A stretch of DNA of 21,492 nucleotides from Botryllus schlosseri (GCA_000444245.1 ATSW01015922.1:1-21492); one strand, 5' to 3'; positions 10,301 through 16,668 are shown, counted from the first letter of the stretch. Notes: generated by a model not told the origin, from the letters alone. Made by a program: numbers and translations.

Positions 10301-13300
10301 TTTCCTGATCCAATACCGACGGGAGCAATAATATCTGAATAGTTAAATCAGAATTGTACATTGTACAAGCAACCAGTCTAGTTATTTGATGGCAGGGCAG
10401 TCACAAAGCCCCGAGTCACAAGTCAATCTCACTAATATAGTTTTGACTCGAGTCAAGTCGAGTCACTTTCAATTCACCACCGAGTCAAGTCCAAGTCATC
10501 GAGCAGAGGGTCGAGTTCAAGTCATGCTATTATGACTCGAGTTCGAGTCGAAGTCATTGTTTTGACTGCTCAGTTTCCAGTTAAATCTTGTTAAACCCGC
10601 TTTTTATAACTCTGTTTGGTGATATCGAATGGTTCGCATTTATAATATACCAATTTTCCTCATTTTTAGCAGTTTCAGGTCGTATTTTAAAGTACCAGTA
10701 ACAATAGATGAAATCCCAATAGTGTGGTTACTTCACTATTCTTCAAAATCAAAATGAACTGTCGGTCTTGGCCGTCTGAGTCTCGAGTCATATGACTTGA
10801 TCGAGTCATGAGCAATGACTCGAGTCCAAGTCGAGTCAATACACATATTACAATACACTTTCTGTCAGGTTGACCGTTTTTTAGCAACTTTGGCATCATA
10901 TGCAAGAGTACAAATTTCTATAGATACTTCAACTCTAGTACAAATCCTCAGTACCTGGACAACATCTGATAATAAAGATAAATTTCCTATCCTATCGGCT
11001 TCTGACACTCTCAATTTACAAACACTCAAAACATTTTCAGATACCTGATGTGACTTCCCGACGCGTAATCCGAGCCAAACTTTGTGGCCCCCGCGACCTC
11101 CTCTGGTTCCTGACAATATATCTGCTTGCAGTGACTCTCGTGCGGGTGATACGGCTTCCATTTCCCGGTCTTGTCGCAGGTGAACGTGGCCTGATGCGCT
11201 CCCTTATCGAACCAATATCCTGTTTACGAGTAACATTTGAGCATTTGACGATATGTTATAAAGCAACGATCACTGCTAACGCCGACCAGTAGCCAGGTAT
11301 GTGGAGTCGAAGTCGGAGTTTTGTTAATTTTTGTCTTGATGGAGTCAGAGTCACAGAAATTCTGCTGAACTTTGACTCTGACTCCAACTACATTAATATC
11401 TAACCAAATATCCTCAAATGTTACTAAAAAATGTCGTTACAGTTACAGAACTGATCAAGTTTTCATGTAGGCAGATACTCACCAACTTAATTTTTTTCTA
11501 TGAGCATAATTCTTTTAAATTAAAAAATACGTTGATTGACTTGGTAATGATAATAGCTTAAAATGAAATAAACGCATATTTTTCTGAGTAGATTTAGAGG
11601 AATGTTGGAGTCAGAGTTCTCCAACACTCAAACCCAAGTGCAATTATTCAATACTTCTTTCAACAGCCATGATCACCAAATAACATCATTGAGCATGAAA
11701 CTAACAACAATCATTCAAATACATTGCTGATTACCTCGTTTGCATGTTAGCGTGAGCGCCACGCCTTTCAAATAACTGGTAACCTTCCCCATTCCGACCA
11801 CTGAGCTGCTCAATTCTTCGGGAGAAGGATTTTCGCAAGAGGATGGCATACACGTCACGTTGGCTTCCAAGTAATCGGGCTCCCACCTTGAAGCATGCAT
11901 TCAGATGAATGCAACGTTATTTGGACAGATTAAATTTGCAGGTATGTACCCGTTCAATGCAAGGTACTGCAACTATCTTGTTTGTTTTCTGGATATTTAT
12001 TTGGAAAAGAAATCGTCTCCGCGCCAATTTAATGCAAATTTTTCCTGGACTCAAGTCGTGTGTGAACTTGGGCGCAGTTAAATATTTTCAATCGTTTAAA
12101 TTAGATGTCTTAATAGATATATGGATTGAGAGATATCGCAGAAATTTATTTGGTGCTGCTCATTTTTAAACAGCGAAGAAGCGTTTGGGGAGTTTGACAT
12201 CCTTGCGCGAACCCATGGAGCACAGTTTTACTTAAAATTCCAAACAGGCGAAAAGTTCACTTTCTGAGACCCGAGCCATTTAACCTTGGATATTGGAAAG
12301 ATGGAATCTTGAGCATACCAAATACGGAATTATGTATTGTCCTCCGAGACATACTTTGAAGACGTACCGCCTTTTACCAAAATTTCAACAAAATTGTCAT
12401 GAGCAACCCAAACTTAATCAAACATAAATATATAGATATATGCATCCATATGCATAGGTATGTCAACTCTGTCACAAATCCGAACGGAAGCATTCTGCAC
12501 TTGATAACTGGCGCGAAAATTCTCTGTATTTATAAAACCTAATATTTTATCTCATTTAAAATCTTTTCTTGGTAAGTATTCTCTGCATAGTATTGCCAAT
12601 AAAAACCAAGAACTGTCATGTAAAAGAGGTAGTAACCTCTTGGGTAAGCATTGCAAGCAGGAAAGACATACTTGTATACTTTGACACAGTCGAAGTACTT
12701 TGCTAGTGATCACCTCTGCTTTTTACATACTGTAATTACTAGCGGATGAGACTCGGGAAGATTACGACACTTGGCTTGAGTCAAATGTATTGGCAAACAA
12801 TTGCTACTGATCACCTCTGGTTAAACGTGTGCGCAGTTTAAAAAAATATCCACTCAAATCAGATATTGATAACAAAATCAGCCAGACACACCTTCCCGAT
12901 GAGCTGCAGTTTGCCGAGACTGTCCTGTTATCTTTCGAGATCCAGAAGCCTTCAACGCAAGTGTAATTCACCACCGACGCGTACACCAAGCCGCTGTAAG
13001 ACATGTTCGCGAAAGGTATGTTGCCTGGTTTCGGGCATTCGATCTGGAAAAACGCAACGTTGCGATGTATAGGGCTGGACACAATATTATAATACCGTAA
13101 TAGGTTTGATACTATTGCCACTGTGGGAGGCGGCAAACCTTGATCGATCGTATCGCAGCATACGAAACAAGGAAATGACATTTTTGTGAAGTCGCGATCA
13201 ATTAACAGTATTGTCACAATGTGCAACGACATAAGGATGGTCGAAAAATACCAAATAATCTTCAATCTTGCATTATATTCTTTGTGGTAGCCGAAAAGGA

Positions 13301-16300
13301 ATACGGTTGAACTTTTCACGTCATTCATACTCAATTCATTATCGAATCACACAGGTACTACCGTAATTTTCCATTTATAATACATCCCATGGTTATGTTT
13401 TAGTATTAGCGGAAATTGAATACGCATGTTGAAAACTGCTTGGCGATTCGATGTCATTCTGTTTTGTGATGTCACTGTAGAACTATCATGACATAACGAT
13501 CGCTAATCATTATACAGTTAACGGCATTGTCACTAACGATGGAGAGATAGGAGCCAAAGCATGCGAGGCCCGGGACGCAATAGTTCACGCCAGAGGCAAT
13601 ATCTTGCCCACCAGGTCAATGGCAGATGCGATTGGTCGGGCGAACGATTATATCGTGCGCAACAGGCCTATTGTCGATGCAATTGTTCAGGCCAGTTGTA
13701 GATGTGACTGTTCAGGCCAGTGATGATTTCTTGCGCACCTGGCCTGCTGTAGATGCAATTATTCAGGCCTATTGTTGACGTGATAAATCAGGTCAGTGAG
13801 GATTACGCACATGTAGAGCAATAAATGACCTAATTTCGTTGTGCACACACACTTCTCGGTAATTGGCAGCGCCCAACACCGATAATACGAATTACTGGGC
13901 ATGATGGCTAAATGTGATGCATGATTGGCAACAAAATAGAAGAAAGGTGTGATTTCAAGTTTTCTTTTGAGAGATGTTTTTCAAGAATTGTTATACCCAT
14001 GCATAATGCGCACTCCCGATTTTAGGGAAAAAATCTATAAAATTTTGTGTATTTTACATGGAAAATTACCGCCGAATTTGCCCAGACCTAGCGATGTCAA
14101 GATTTTTAAGATCAATTTCGGGAGTCAGCTCACCACCGTGCATATCTGGTCTTTGCCGAGTGGAGGTTGCCAAGTTCCGTCCGCCGTGCATGTTACCGCG
14201 TGTCCCGAGGAGGTTGAATTGAACCAGGTACCGGGCGCGCAACGGAACAGTAAAGTGTCCCCCGCATAGTACGTACGATCTTGAATGTGAACAGAAACAT
14301 AATTTTGTATTTTCAAACTTCAACGTATGGTATTAGGATTGTGATTTGGTAAGCTACGATACCGGAGAGGGTCCTGGGTTGGGTGTAATTCTAACCACTT
14401 ATGTTTTCCAAACTACTCGGGTTAGTTCTGACATGAGTGGTATAACGTGGGTTGACGCACCGTCTTATTTTTTGAGTACTACCTAATTATAAGTAGAAGT
14501 GGTACTTACCCAAATTTTCAAAACTATTGCTAGCAGCAGTAGAATATGGAAGGTCTTAAGATTAATAACGTAGGCCTAAATGGTAAGAAAAATTTAGTAA
14601 GTAATAGTTTTAAGAAAATGAATCTAGTAAAGTGGAATCAACGAAAAATTACGACTCAAGTCCGACTCAACTCGAGTCATTACAGCCCTGGTAACTAATT
14701 TTTAAGTTACAAAATCCAAATCACAAAAGTAAGTAGTTTTGCATAAATACAAGGACAACTAGAATGAGGCGAAAAACATCACCACTTATGCAGTGACAGT
14801 AGTTAAGCAATAGTCAGTTACGACATCCTGTATCCTAAATTTTCATTTGTTACCAAAATTTGCTAGAAGTATATAGAAAATGATGAAGTATCTCCATTCA
14901 CACCTGTTTCGTTCACCGTTTCCAAGCCATACAACAGCGGCGGTTCCCCGCACTCAACCCTTTCACATTCGACGGCGCCATAGATATCACCGGCATCGGC
15001 GCCACCCGACCTCATGTACTTCTCTTCATTTTCATCACGAATCTCATAAAGCTCTTCCAACTCCCAGTTCAAATGTTGATTGCAACGAATCGTCAAATCG
15101 TACCGGTGCAGAGACTTGATCCAATGACCGTCCTCGCAACTGACCTTGATCGTAGAACCGTACGCGAATTTCAGGTCCGGCGCAGATAGTGATTCAGTCA
15201 CTGGCTTCGCGTTTTTCGGGATAGGCGGATCGCCACACGCCCACCTGGCAGAGATAAAATGGATTCAATGTTTTCTATTCAAAATCAGGTAATCCCGTTC
15301 TGTATTAGAGATTCAAATCCAAGTGCAAATGCAGGAATTCATTTCTTATCTGAAGAGACACTCATAGGTACAGAACTTCAATATATCCTTATTGAAATAA
15401 ACCCGAATATTCTCAGCTGAAAATCGTCAAGGGCAATTGTCAGGAACTAGTGACATCATAGTAGTGATGCGACTGTTGATTAGGGCTGGACACCGGGGCA
15501 TGGTGTGGTATGGTATGATACGGTTGTATAGTATGGTATGGAAGGATATTTCAGTATCGAATATGGAATTTGCAAGTATGGTATGGTATGTAAATTTCCA
15601 AGAAAGGTATGGAAAATCTTTTCTGTACTCGCATACCTTGGAAGTTCTGCCAGAACAATGATAATGCTCCTTCTTTTGATTTGTAAAATCGATTGCATAC
15701 CTCAGAAGAGCATTCACAGGTCTATGTTGATATCTCAAATTGCACAAAGCTGCGCAATTCGCACGTGAAGGAGAATATTATTATTAATTATTCCAATCTG
15801 AATATTGTATTGTAAGACGCAGTCTAATGGGACAATACCTTTGTTTTATGCAATTTTGTAGATACGGCAATACCTCCATATACTGAGAGCAGTGCATGGA
15901 CACAATTGTTCTACATGTCATGAACTTTTCCTCTCAATACTAATCAATCCCGTATATATTTTACTTTTTGTCTTCGATGATTAGGCAGCTTACATCGCTG
16001 ACATATGACACAAAGAAATTTAGGATAGAAATTGGTGCGTCTGGACTGTTTAAAAGGATCATTCCATCTGAAATATTCAGAATATAAACGCGGGAAAATG
16101 TCCACGCATCAGAATAAGAATATTATATGACTGGCTGGGCAAGTTGCGAAAGTATCAGATAAGGTATGGAAGAATTTTGCTTTGGTGTGGAAAATTGTAT
16201 GTATGGTATGGAGTAAGGAAATCTCCCGTTCCATACCATACTGTGCCCTGCTGGGCACAATGATTCGAGTACGCGAATCAGAATAAATGATTCGTTCTAA

Positions 16301-16668
16301 TGGTCTGAGTCGAGTAGTGAGAGATAAATTTTTCGAACAGCCAAGTTATACGCTTTTTGCCGCTAAAAGGTCATTTATCAACGAAATCTATTATTTCAAT
16401 ACTAGCTAGTAGCCTACTATGTAGCTGTGTGTCACAAATTCCAAATGATATGCTACCTAGAATCGTCATGCACAGCTCTAGAGTATCAACATCAAACCTA
16501 CATGGCCGGTTCTTCGCATATGTATCCCGGCAACGGCACCCTGCATTGCCGCGTAGAAAATTCCACTTCCGACAACCGATTCATTTTCATCGCCGCGCAT
16601 TTCTCTGACAGGAATTCCGGGTCGGGGTCGTCAGGGAAACGACATAGCGAGTCGGCGAAATTGATAGG
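932..16668 (-). CDS. partial multi-exon gene: C-type lectin / CCP / R-type lectin mosaic protein
   Basis: Fifteen exons on the minus strand join in phase into one extracellular mosaic protein. The order is: half of a C-type lectin domain, CCP 1-4, CCP 5 first half, an R-type (mannose-receptor cysteine-rich-like) beta-trefoil, CCP 6-12, and the start of CCP 13. CCP modules bind proteins or glycans in complement regulators, selectins and adhesion receptors. C-type and R-type domains are sugar-binding folds. Many N-x-S/T sequons (NYT, NMS, NRT, NVT) fit a secreted or surface protein. Introns run from 53 nt to about 1.9 kb. CCPs are split at several positions and in all three phases, unlike the one-exon phase-1 modules common in vertebrate complement genes. 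The signal peptide, first half of the C-type domain, C-terminus and any membrane anchor are not in view. Selectin-like C-type lectin plus CCP proteins are the nearest known architecture, but I know of none with an R-type domain inside the CCP array. Confidence 0.85.
1612..1925 (+). repeat. dispersed repeat, copy A (partner at 20414-20695, inverted)
   Basis: Blocks such as AATGATGTGACCTCAATACC, the ACCACATCAT block near 1770, TAAAGTGCC near 1815 and GAGACAATGACGGTG near 1900 recur in the same order, on the opposite strand, at 20695-20414. The two copies differ by substitutions and small gaps. This is an old, unclassified interspersed element. No coding capacity or clear termini are seen. It lies in the intron between the exons at 1328 and 2256. 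Confidence 0.65.
2256..2429 (-). CDS. exon: end of CCP 10 and start of CCP 11
   Basis: This exon is 174 nt, phase 0 at both ends, with GGACAG acceptor and CAG|GTAAAC donor. It reads VVYKCNEGYRFGNF, then C3 in VVKC, DGNWFPP, and C4 in IVC. The next module opens with VECGDPPAFDN. Joined to the upstream exon (3403-3570) and the downstream exon (932-1328), both split modules become complete and regular. That is the main evidence for the splice model. The exon is GC-rich compared with the surrounding introns. Confidence 0.9.
2590..2935. repeat. degenerate tandem repeat, about 144-bp period
   Basis: GAAGACTTTTTGAACAAAAT near 2738 and GAAGACTTTTTAAATAAATT near 2881 start similar 50-bp blocks ending CAATTTAG. 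AAAAGTAGCCTG also recurs at about 2687 and 2830. Roughly two units are visible inside the intron, and similarity may extend weakly to 3030. No coding potential is seen. Confidence 0.55.
3403..3570 (-). CDS. exon: end of CCP 9 and start of CCP 10
   Basis: This exon is 168 nt, phase 0 to phase 0, with acceptor TTTTTCAG and donor GAG|GTAATG. It begins GFWISIAKRYLQITC, the segment between C2 and C3 of a CCP. Then come ATWVPD with the conserved Trp and SLFSC (C4). VPISCGEPGSIANG opens the next module, and GSDYALNDE leads straight into VVYKC of the following exon. The segment GSDYA also occurs in the CCP 5 exon at 11045, which suggests duplication among modules. The start was chosen because it continues KCNT of the exon at 4687 in frame. 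Confidence 0.9.
3754..3863. repeat. imperfect inverted repeat / hairpin
   Basis: Arms at 3754-3788 and 3828-3863 pair over about 35 bp with few mismatches, centred on GCCATATCTTGGC and GCCAAGATATGGC. A loop of about 39 bp separates them. It lies in the intron between the exons at 3403 and 4687. It may be the remains of a small fold-back transposon. A structured RNA cannot be excluded. Confidence 0.7.
4123..4587. mobile_element. hAT-type MITE, complete copy with 8-bp target duplication
   Basis: The element begins CAGGGTTATAAT and ends GTTACAGCCCTG, so its ends are imperfect inverted repeats (CAGGGYTRTAA). It is flanked by CTGTGTAG (4115-4122) and TTGTGTAG (4588-4595), an 8-bp duplication with one mismatch. 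Both the CAGGG termini and the 8-bp duplication fit the hAT superfamily. The 465-bp interior is built from repeated GACTCGAGTC-like units and has no transposase, so it moved with help from another element. It lies in an intron, close to the exon at 4687. Confidence 0.85.
4687..4906 (-). CDS. exon: end of CCP 8 and start of CCP 9
   Basis: This exon is 220 nt. It enters in phase 2 after ATGTTTCAG and leaves in phase 0 at ACG|GTAAGG. It completes a module with SAHCLEDGRWSKP (C3 and Trp) and TRCELL (C4). It then opens the next with TCRDPGHMKNAE and carries it through C2 at VVQYKCNT. The phase-2 entry matches the GG overhang of the exon at 6624 and produces a Gly codon. The C1-C2 spacing in CCP 9 is about 35 residues, slightly long for the family. 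Confidence 0.9.
5158..5604. mobile_element. long fold-back (inverted-repeat) element
   Basis: Two arms of about 186 bp (5158-5343 and 5418-5604) are near-perfect reverse complements. Both contain AACCCGAATATTTTCG, TAATCGTCAGCAACTAGTAG, an ATGACGTCACC box and CTATTTTTAGATGATACACG. A 74-bp spacer separates them. No open frame is present. High arm similarity suggests recent activity or strong hairpin-driven conversion. A related partial copy lies at 15366-15450. The flanks share AAACAATCTCTAC (about 5108-5120 and 5605-5617), which may mark target or border sequence. It lies in the intron between the exons at 4687 and 6624. Confidence 0.85.
5640..5935 (+). mobile_element. possible retroposon 3' end, copy 1
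   Basis: The block AAGTCGTTTCGACACCTTCC through GTTGAAATGATGAAATTGTT and an AATAAATTGAATTG-like tail is related to 18930-19035 (GGTCGTTTCGACTGTATCCT, then GTTTTGAAATTATGATATTA and ATAAACTAAAC). Shared A/T-rich 3' ends in the same orientation suggest the tail of a LINE or SINE family. The 5' limit is not clear. Confidence 0.45.
5936..6623. other. intron interior, nothing recognised
   Basis: AT-rich intronic sequence with scattered short open frames in both strands and no domain signal. The plus-strand frame at 6318-6512 has a hydrophobic stretch but no splice, start or family support. Confidence 0.5.
6624..6772 (-). CDS. exon: central part of CCP 8, with an insertion
   Basis: This exon is 149 nt, phase 0 to phase 2, with acceptor TTTTGTTCAG and donor TCCGG|GTGAGT. 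It reads AELDFLSVFPKRGWKEF, then DTIYEAKYAEVATLMCDDGY with C2, and ends WLTSSTSSG. It lies between C1 (in the exon at 6826) and C3 (in the exon at 4687). CCP 8 therefore spans three exons and has about 59 residues between C1 and C2, roughly twice the usual spacing. The extra segment around FPKRGWKEFRYP looks like a surface loop. The intron upstream is only 53 nt. Confidence 0.85.
6826..7067 (-). CDS. exon: end of CCP 7 and start of CCP 8
   Basis: The secure core is FDVGTTVVYICDTGFWISEN (C2), then TLTC (C3), NGLWSPDP (Trp), VKC (C4) and VPAFCPVPDLG, which opens CCP 8. The donor is CCG|GTATGA. Two starts are possible. The one given follows CTCGCAG in phase 1 and adds about 12 residues including LRWRHVL. 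The alternative starts at 7029 after GAATCAG in phase 0, directly at FDVG. The choice goes with that of the exon at 7374: long pairs with long, short with short. The short pair gives canonical CCP spacing. The long pair has the better donor and composition. Confidence 0.8.
7374..7510 (-). CDS. exon: end of CCP 6 and start of CCP 7
   Basis: The acceptor is TTTCATTTCAG, and the exon enters in phase 2. Its first base completes an Asn codon with the AA overhang of the exon at 7786. It reads YGLWQPDPFHIEC (Trp, C4), then TVVRCDFPPDAPNAH opens CCP 7, with a sequon NYS. The donor given is GCGC|GTCAGT, where GC content drops sharply into the intron. A shorter exon ending at 7402 (AAC|GTTAAC, phase 0) would join FDVG of the next exon and give normal CCP length. 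Neither donor is strong. Confidence 0.78.
7786..8164 (-). CDS. exon: C-terminal two thirds of R-type lectin domain plus start of CCP 6
   Basis: Entered in phase 0 after ATCGTAG, it reads EDSVPVRLEICDRNNVMQMW then TCE. This matches the second and third repeats of the mannose-receptor cysteine-rich domain (C-D-x5-Q-x-W-x-C). GGYLAAHSRTRNFW and NDLEIVLTG follow. The same domain continues one frame over with DRFVWVLESRNFKRYVLC, supplying the last conserved Trp and sixth Cys. CCP 6 then runs from EGKLDYTSN to C2 (LSVC) and C3 (VEC), with donor CAA|GTACGA. The frame change near 7965-7975 means one base is missing, or a 71-nt intron (7904-7974, GTAAGC to GAAG) removes the segment at the cost of the Trp and the Cys. 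A reading from an earlier CAG (8214) does not join the upstream exon in the domain frame. Confidence 0.75.
8214..8494. other. intron, nothing recognised
   Basis: Part of the 1.9-kb intron that divides the R-type lectin domain. It is AT-rich with no splice-bounded coding segment. The last 15 bases or so (GTCGAACTTGACTC) resemble the hAT-type MITE family and may be the left part of the copy resumed at 9672. Confidence 0.45.
8495..9671. mobile_element. TIR DNA element, unclassified, with short N gaps
   Basis: The left end AGGCCCGTATTCAAG and the right end (reverse complement AGGCCCCTATTCAGAGA) are inverted, with about 13 of 15 matching. The subterminal regions are rich in short CTCGA/GAGTTTGAG motifs in opposite orientation. 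The interior includes a minus-strand frame (9064-8870) containing ELTDFANPSETFLMK that I cannot assign. Ten scattered single Ns (8676-8868) show poor consensus there. No target duplication is clear. Sequence on both sides resembles the GACTCGAGTC MITE, so this element probably jumped into one. Confidence 0.6.
9672..9769. mobile_element. hAT-type MITE, right-end fragment
   Basis: GTGGTGAATTGAAATTGACTC, a CAAAAGTGAGATTGACTTGTG block and the terminus GACTTGGTTACCGCCCTG match the right 100 bp of the complete copy at 4123-4587. The left part is absent or lies left of 8495 beyond the inserted TIR element. Confidence 0.75.
10082..10334 (-). CDS. exon: second Cys of CCP 5 and N-terminal third of R-type lectin domain
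   Basis: This exon is 253 nt. It enters in phase 2 after ACTATTCAG and leaves in phase 0 at AAAG|GTAAGA. It begins YYCSRRYWIRKQ, the C2 region of CCP 5, and passes without a break into FQIYNSQWKLCLRSED. This matches the start of the mannose-receptor cysteine-rich domain (F-x-I-Y-N-x3-K-x-C). The second Cys is in VDGSC, followed by HFWQWHW and NMYTSLCL (third Cys). Together with the exon at 7786, all six Cys of that beta-trefoil are present. KLC and GSC could instead serve as C3 and C4 of CCP 5, but the segment between them lacks the CCP Trp. Confidence 0.85.
10393..10837. mobile_element. hAT-type MITE, copy lacking its far end
   Basis: Begins CAGGGCAGTCACAAAGCC and continues with the family's GAGTCAAGTCGAGTCACTTT and TTCAATTCACCACCGAGTC blocks, inverted relative to the copy at 4123. 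The subterminal dozen bases are partly deleted. The CATTATAACCCTG terminus is missing, so the copy is truncated near 10837. Its interior block CGAATGGTTCGCATTTATAA also matches the 4123 copy. Confidence 0.78.
11045..11219 (-). CDS. exon: end of CCP 4 and start of CCP 5
   Basis: This exon is 175 nt. It enters in phase 1 after GTAAACAG and leaves in phase 2 at ATCAG|GTATCT. GYWFDKGAHQATFTC gives the C2-C3 region with C3. Then come KTGKWKPYH (Trp) and ESHC (C4). KQIYCQEPEEVAGATKFG opens CCP 5 and SDYASGSHIR leads into YYC of the next exon. The spacing and the KFGSDYA motif mirror the CCP 10 start (KVGSDYA) in the exon at 3403, consistent with module duplication. Confidence 0.9.
11297..11635. repeat. 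GGAGTC-rich repeat with internal palindrome
   Basis: GGAGTCGAAGTCGGAGT (about 11308) and GGAGTCAGAGT (about 11607) bracket an AT-rich segment. GGAGTCAGAGTCA (11341-11353) and TGACTCTGACTCC (11373-11385) form a perfect 13-bp inverted pair around a 19-bp loop. It resembles small non-autonomous DNA elements. The family is unassigned and it is distinct from the GACTCGAGTC MITE. Confidence 0.5.
11735..11886 (-). CDS. exon: end of CCP 3 and start of CCP 4
   Basis: This exon is 152 nt. It enters in phase 2 after CTTCAAG (an AAG acceptor) and leaves in phase 1 at CGAG|GTAATC. WEPDYLEANVTC supplies Trp and C4 of CCP 3 with a sequon NVT. MPSSCENPSPEEL opens CCP 4, and GVALTLTCKRG contains C2. The Arg-Trp codons formed with the upstream AG overhang restore the GRWEP motif, which strongly supports this junction. 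Confidence 0.88.
11893..12891. other. intron, nothing firm
   Basis: A 1-kb AT-rich intron. A short direct repeat, GTGATCACCTCTG / CTGATCACCTCTG, occurs at about 12704 and 12808. The plus-strand open frame at 11909-12169 has no domain or splice support. Confidence 0.5.
12892..13043 (-). CDS. exon: first three quarters of CCP 3
   Basis: This exon is 152 nt, phase 0 to phase 2, with acceptor TTTTTCCAG and donor GGAAG|GTGTGT. It reads IECPKPGNIPFANMSY (C1), VVNYTCVEGFWIS (C2) and TVSANCSSSGR (C3). The sequons NMS, NYT, NRT and NCS fall close together, so this module is probably heavily glycosylated. It joins the exon at 14134 as ICTV-IEC, the usual short C4-C1 linker, and the exon at 11735 through the split Arg codon. 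Confidence 0.9.
13100..13335. repeat. degenerate dispersed repeat (related to 19099-19330)
   Basis: GGAAATGACATTTTTGTGAA, a GTCACAATGTGCAA block and GGTCGAAAAATACC occur in the same order as GGAAATGACCTATCT, GTCACAAAGTGCAA and GGTCGAAAAAAATTACC at 19138-19225. Both regions also carry AATACCGTAAT. Divergence is high, so this is an old unclassified element. It lies in the intron upstream of the CCP 3 exon. Confidence 0.45.
13600..13830. repeat. degenerate minisatellite
   Basis: Tandem units built on GATGCAATTGTTCAGGCC, with TTCTTGCGCACC and GGCCTATTGT variants, repeat about four times with uneven spacing. The sequence lies in an intron and contains no gene. Confidence 0.7.
14134..14279 (-). 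CDS. exon: body of CCP 2
   Basis: This exon is 146 nt. It enters in phase 1 after TTCACATTCAAG and leaves in phase 0 at ACGGTG|GTGAGC. It reads RTYYAGDTLLFRCAPGTWF (C2), HAVTC (C3), ADGTWQPP (Trp) and DQICTV (C4). C1 is supplied by the upstream exon at 14904 (VECGEPPLL). The split codon G|AT becomes Asp. An N-glycosylation sequon (NST) follows WF. In the other reading frame the region has only fragmentary frames. Confidence 0.9.
14280..14650. other. intron, nothing recognised
   Basis: AT-rich intron between the CCP 2 exon and the MITE fragment at 14651. I see no coding segment, RNA gene or repeat boundary. Confidence 0.5.
14651..14690. mobile_element. hAT-type MITE, terminal fragment
   Basis: ACGACTCAAGTCCGACTCAA, then a CTCGAGTC unit and the terminus CATTACAGCCCTG, match the end of the GACTCGAGTC MITE family. 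Only about 40 bp remain. Confidence 0.65.
14904..15244 (-). CDS. exon: whole CCP 1 with acidic insertion, start of CCP 2
   Basis: This is the largest clean exon after the terminal one, 341 nt. It enters in phase 2 after ATCTCTGCCAG and leaves in phase 1 at ACAG|GTGTGA. WACGDPPIPKNAKPV gives C1, TIKVSCEDGHWIK gives C2, LTIRC gives C3 and NWELEELYE contains the Trp. Before C4 (AVEC) comes an extra acidic stretch of about 25 residues (RDENEEKYMRSGGADAGD). ERVECGEPPLLYGLE opens CCP 2. The Met-Trp junction with the exon at 16502 joins the C-type lectin domain directly to CCP 1, as in selectin-like proteins but without an EGF module between them. Confidence 0.9.
15366..15450. repeat. partial copy related to the 5158 fold-back element
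   Basis: GGTACAGAACTTCAATATAT, AACCCGAATATTCTC, ATCGTCAAGGGCAATTGTCA and GAACTAGTGACATCA follow in the same order as at about 5132-5240. The shared leading segment shows that the family extends left of the inverted arm. Confidence 0.65.
15481..16250. mobile_element. candidate MITE with GGTATGG-rich inverted ends
   Basis: The left end AGGGCTGGACACC is followed by repeated GGTATGG. The right end, read as its reverse complement, is CAGGGCACAGTATGGTATGG. The ends are loosely inverted and CAGGG-like, which suggests hAT, but no target duplication is visible. The interior contains no transposase. Apparent open frames here come from the GGTATGG repeats. Confidence 0.5.
16502..16668 (-). CDS. exon: C-terminal half of a C-type lectin domain
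   Basis: This exon is 167 nt. It enters in phase 0 after TTCGTTTCAG and leaves in phase 2 at CCAT|GTAGGT. PINFADSLCRFPDDPDP leads to EKCAAMKMNRL, FSTRQC and LPGYICEE. These match the third strand Cys, fourth Cys and final ICE Cys of the C-type lectin fold. The WND calcium-binding triplet expected just before the RQC Cys is replaced by F-S-T, so the classical Ca/sugar site is probably lost. The other half of the domain (first Cys, WIGL, EPN/QPD loop) must be in upstream exons, which I did not find in the remaining 4.8 kb. An extra Cys in DSLC is unusual. Confidence 0.85.

Noticed and set aside
15437-15768. Several overlapping open frames in both strands
   Set aside because: They arise from GGTATGG-rich low-complexity sequence inside a candidate MITE.
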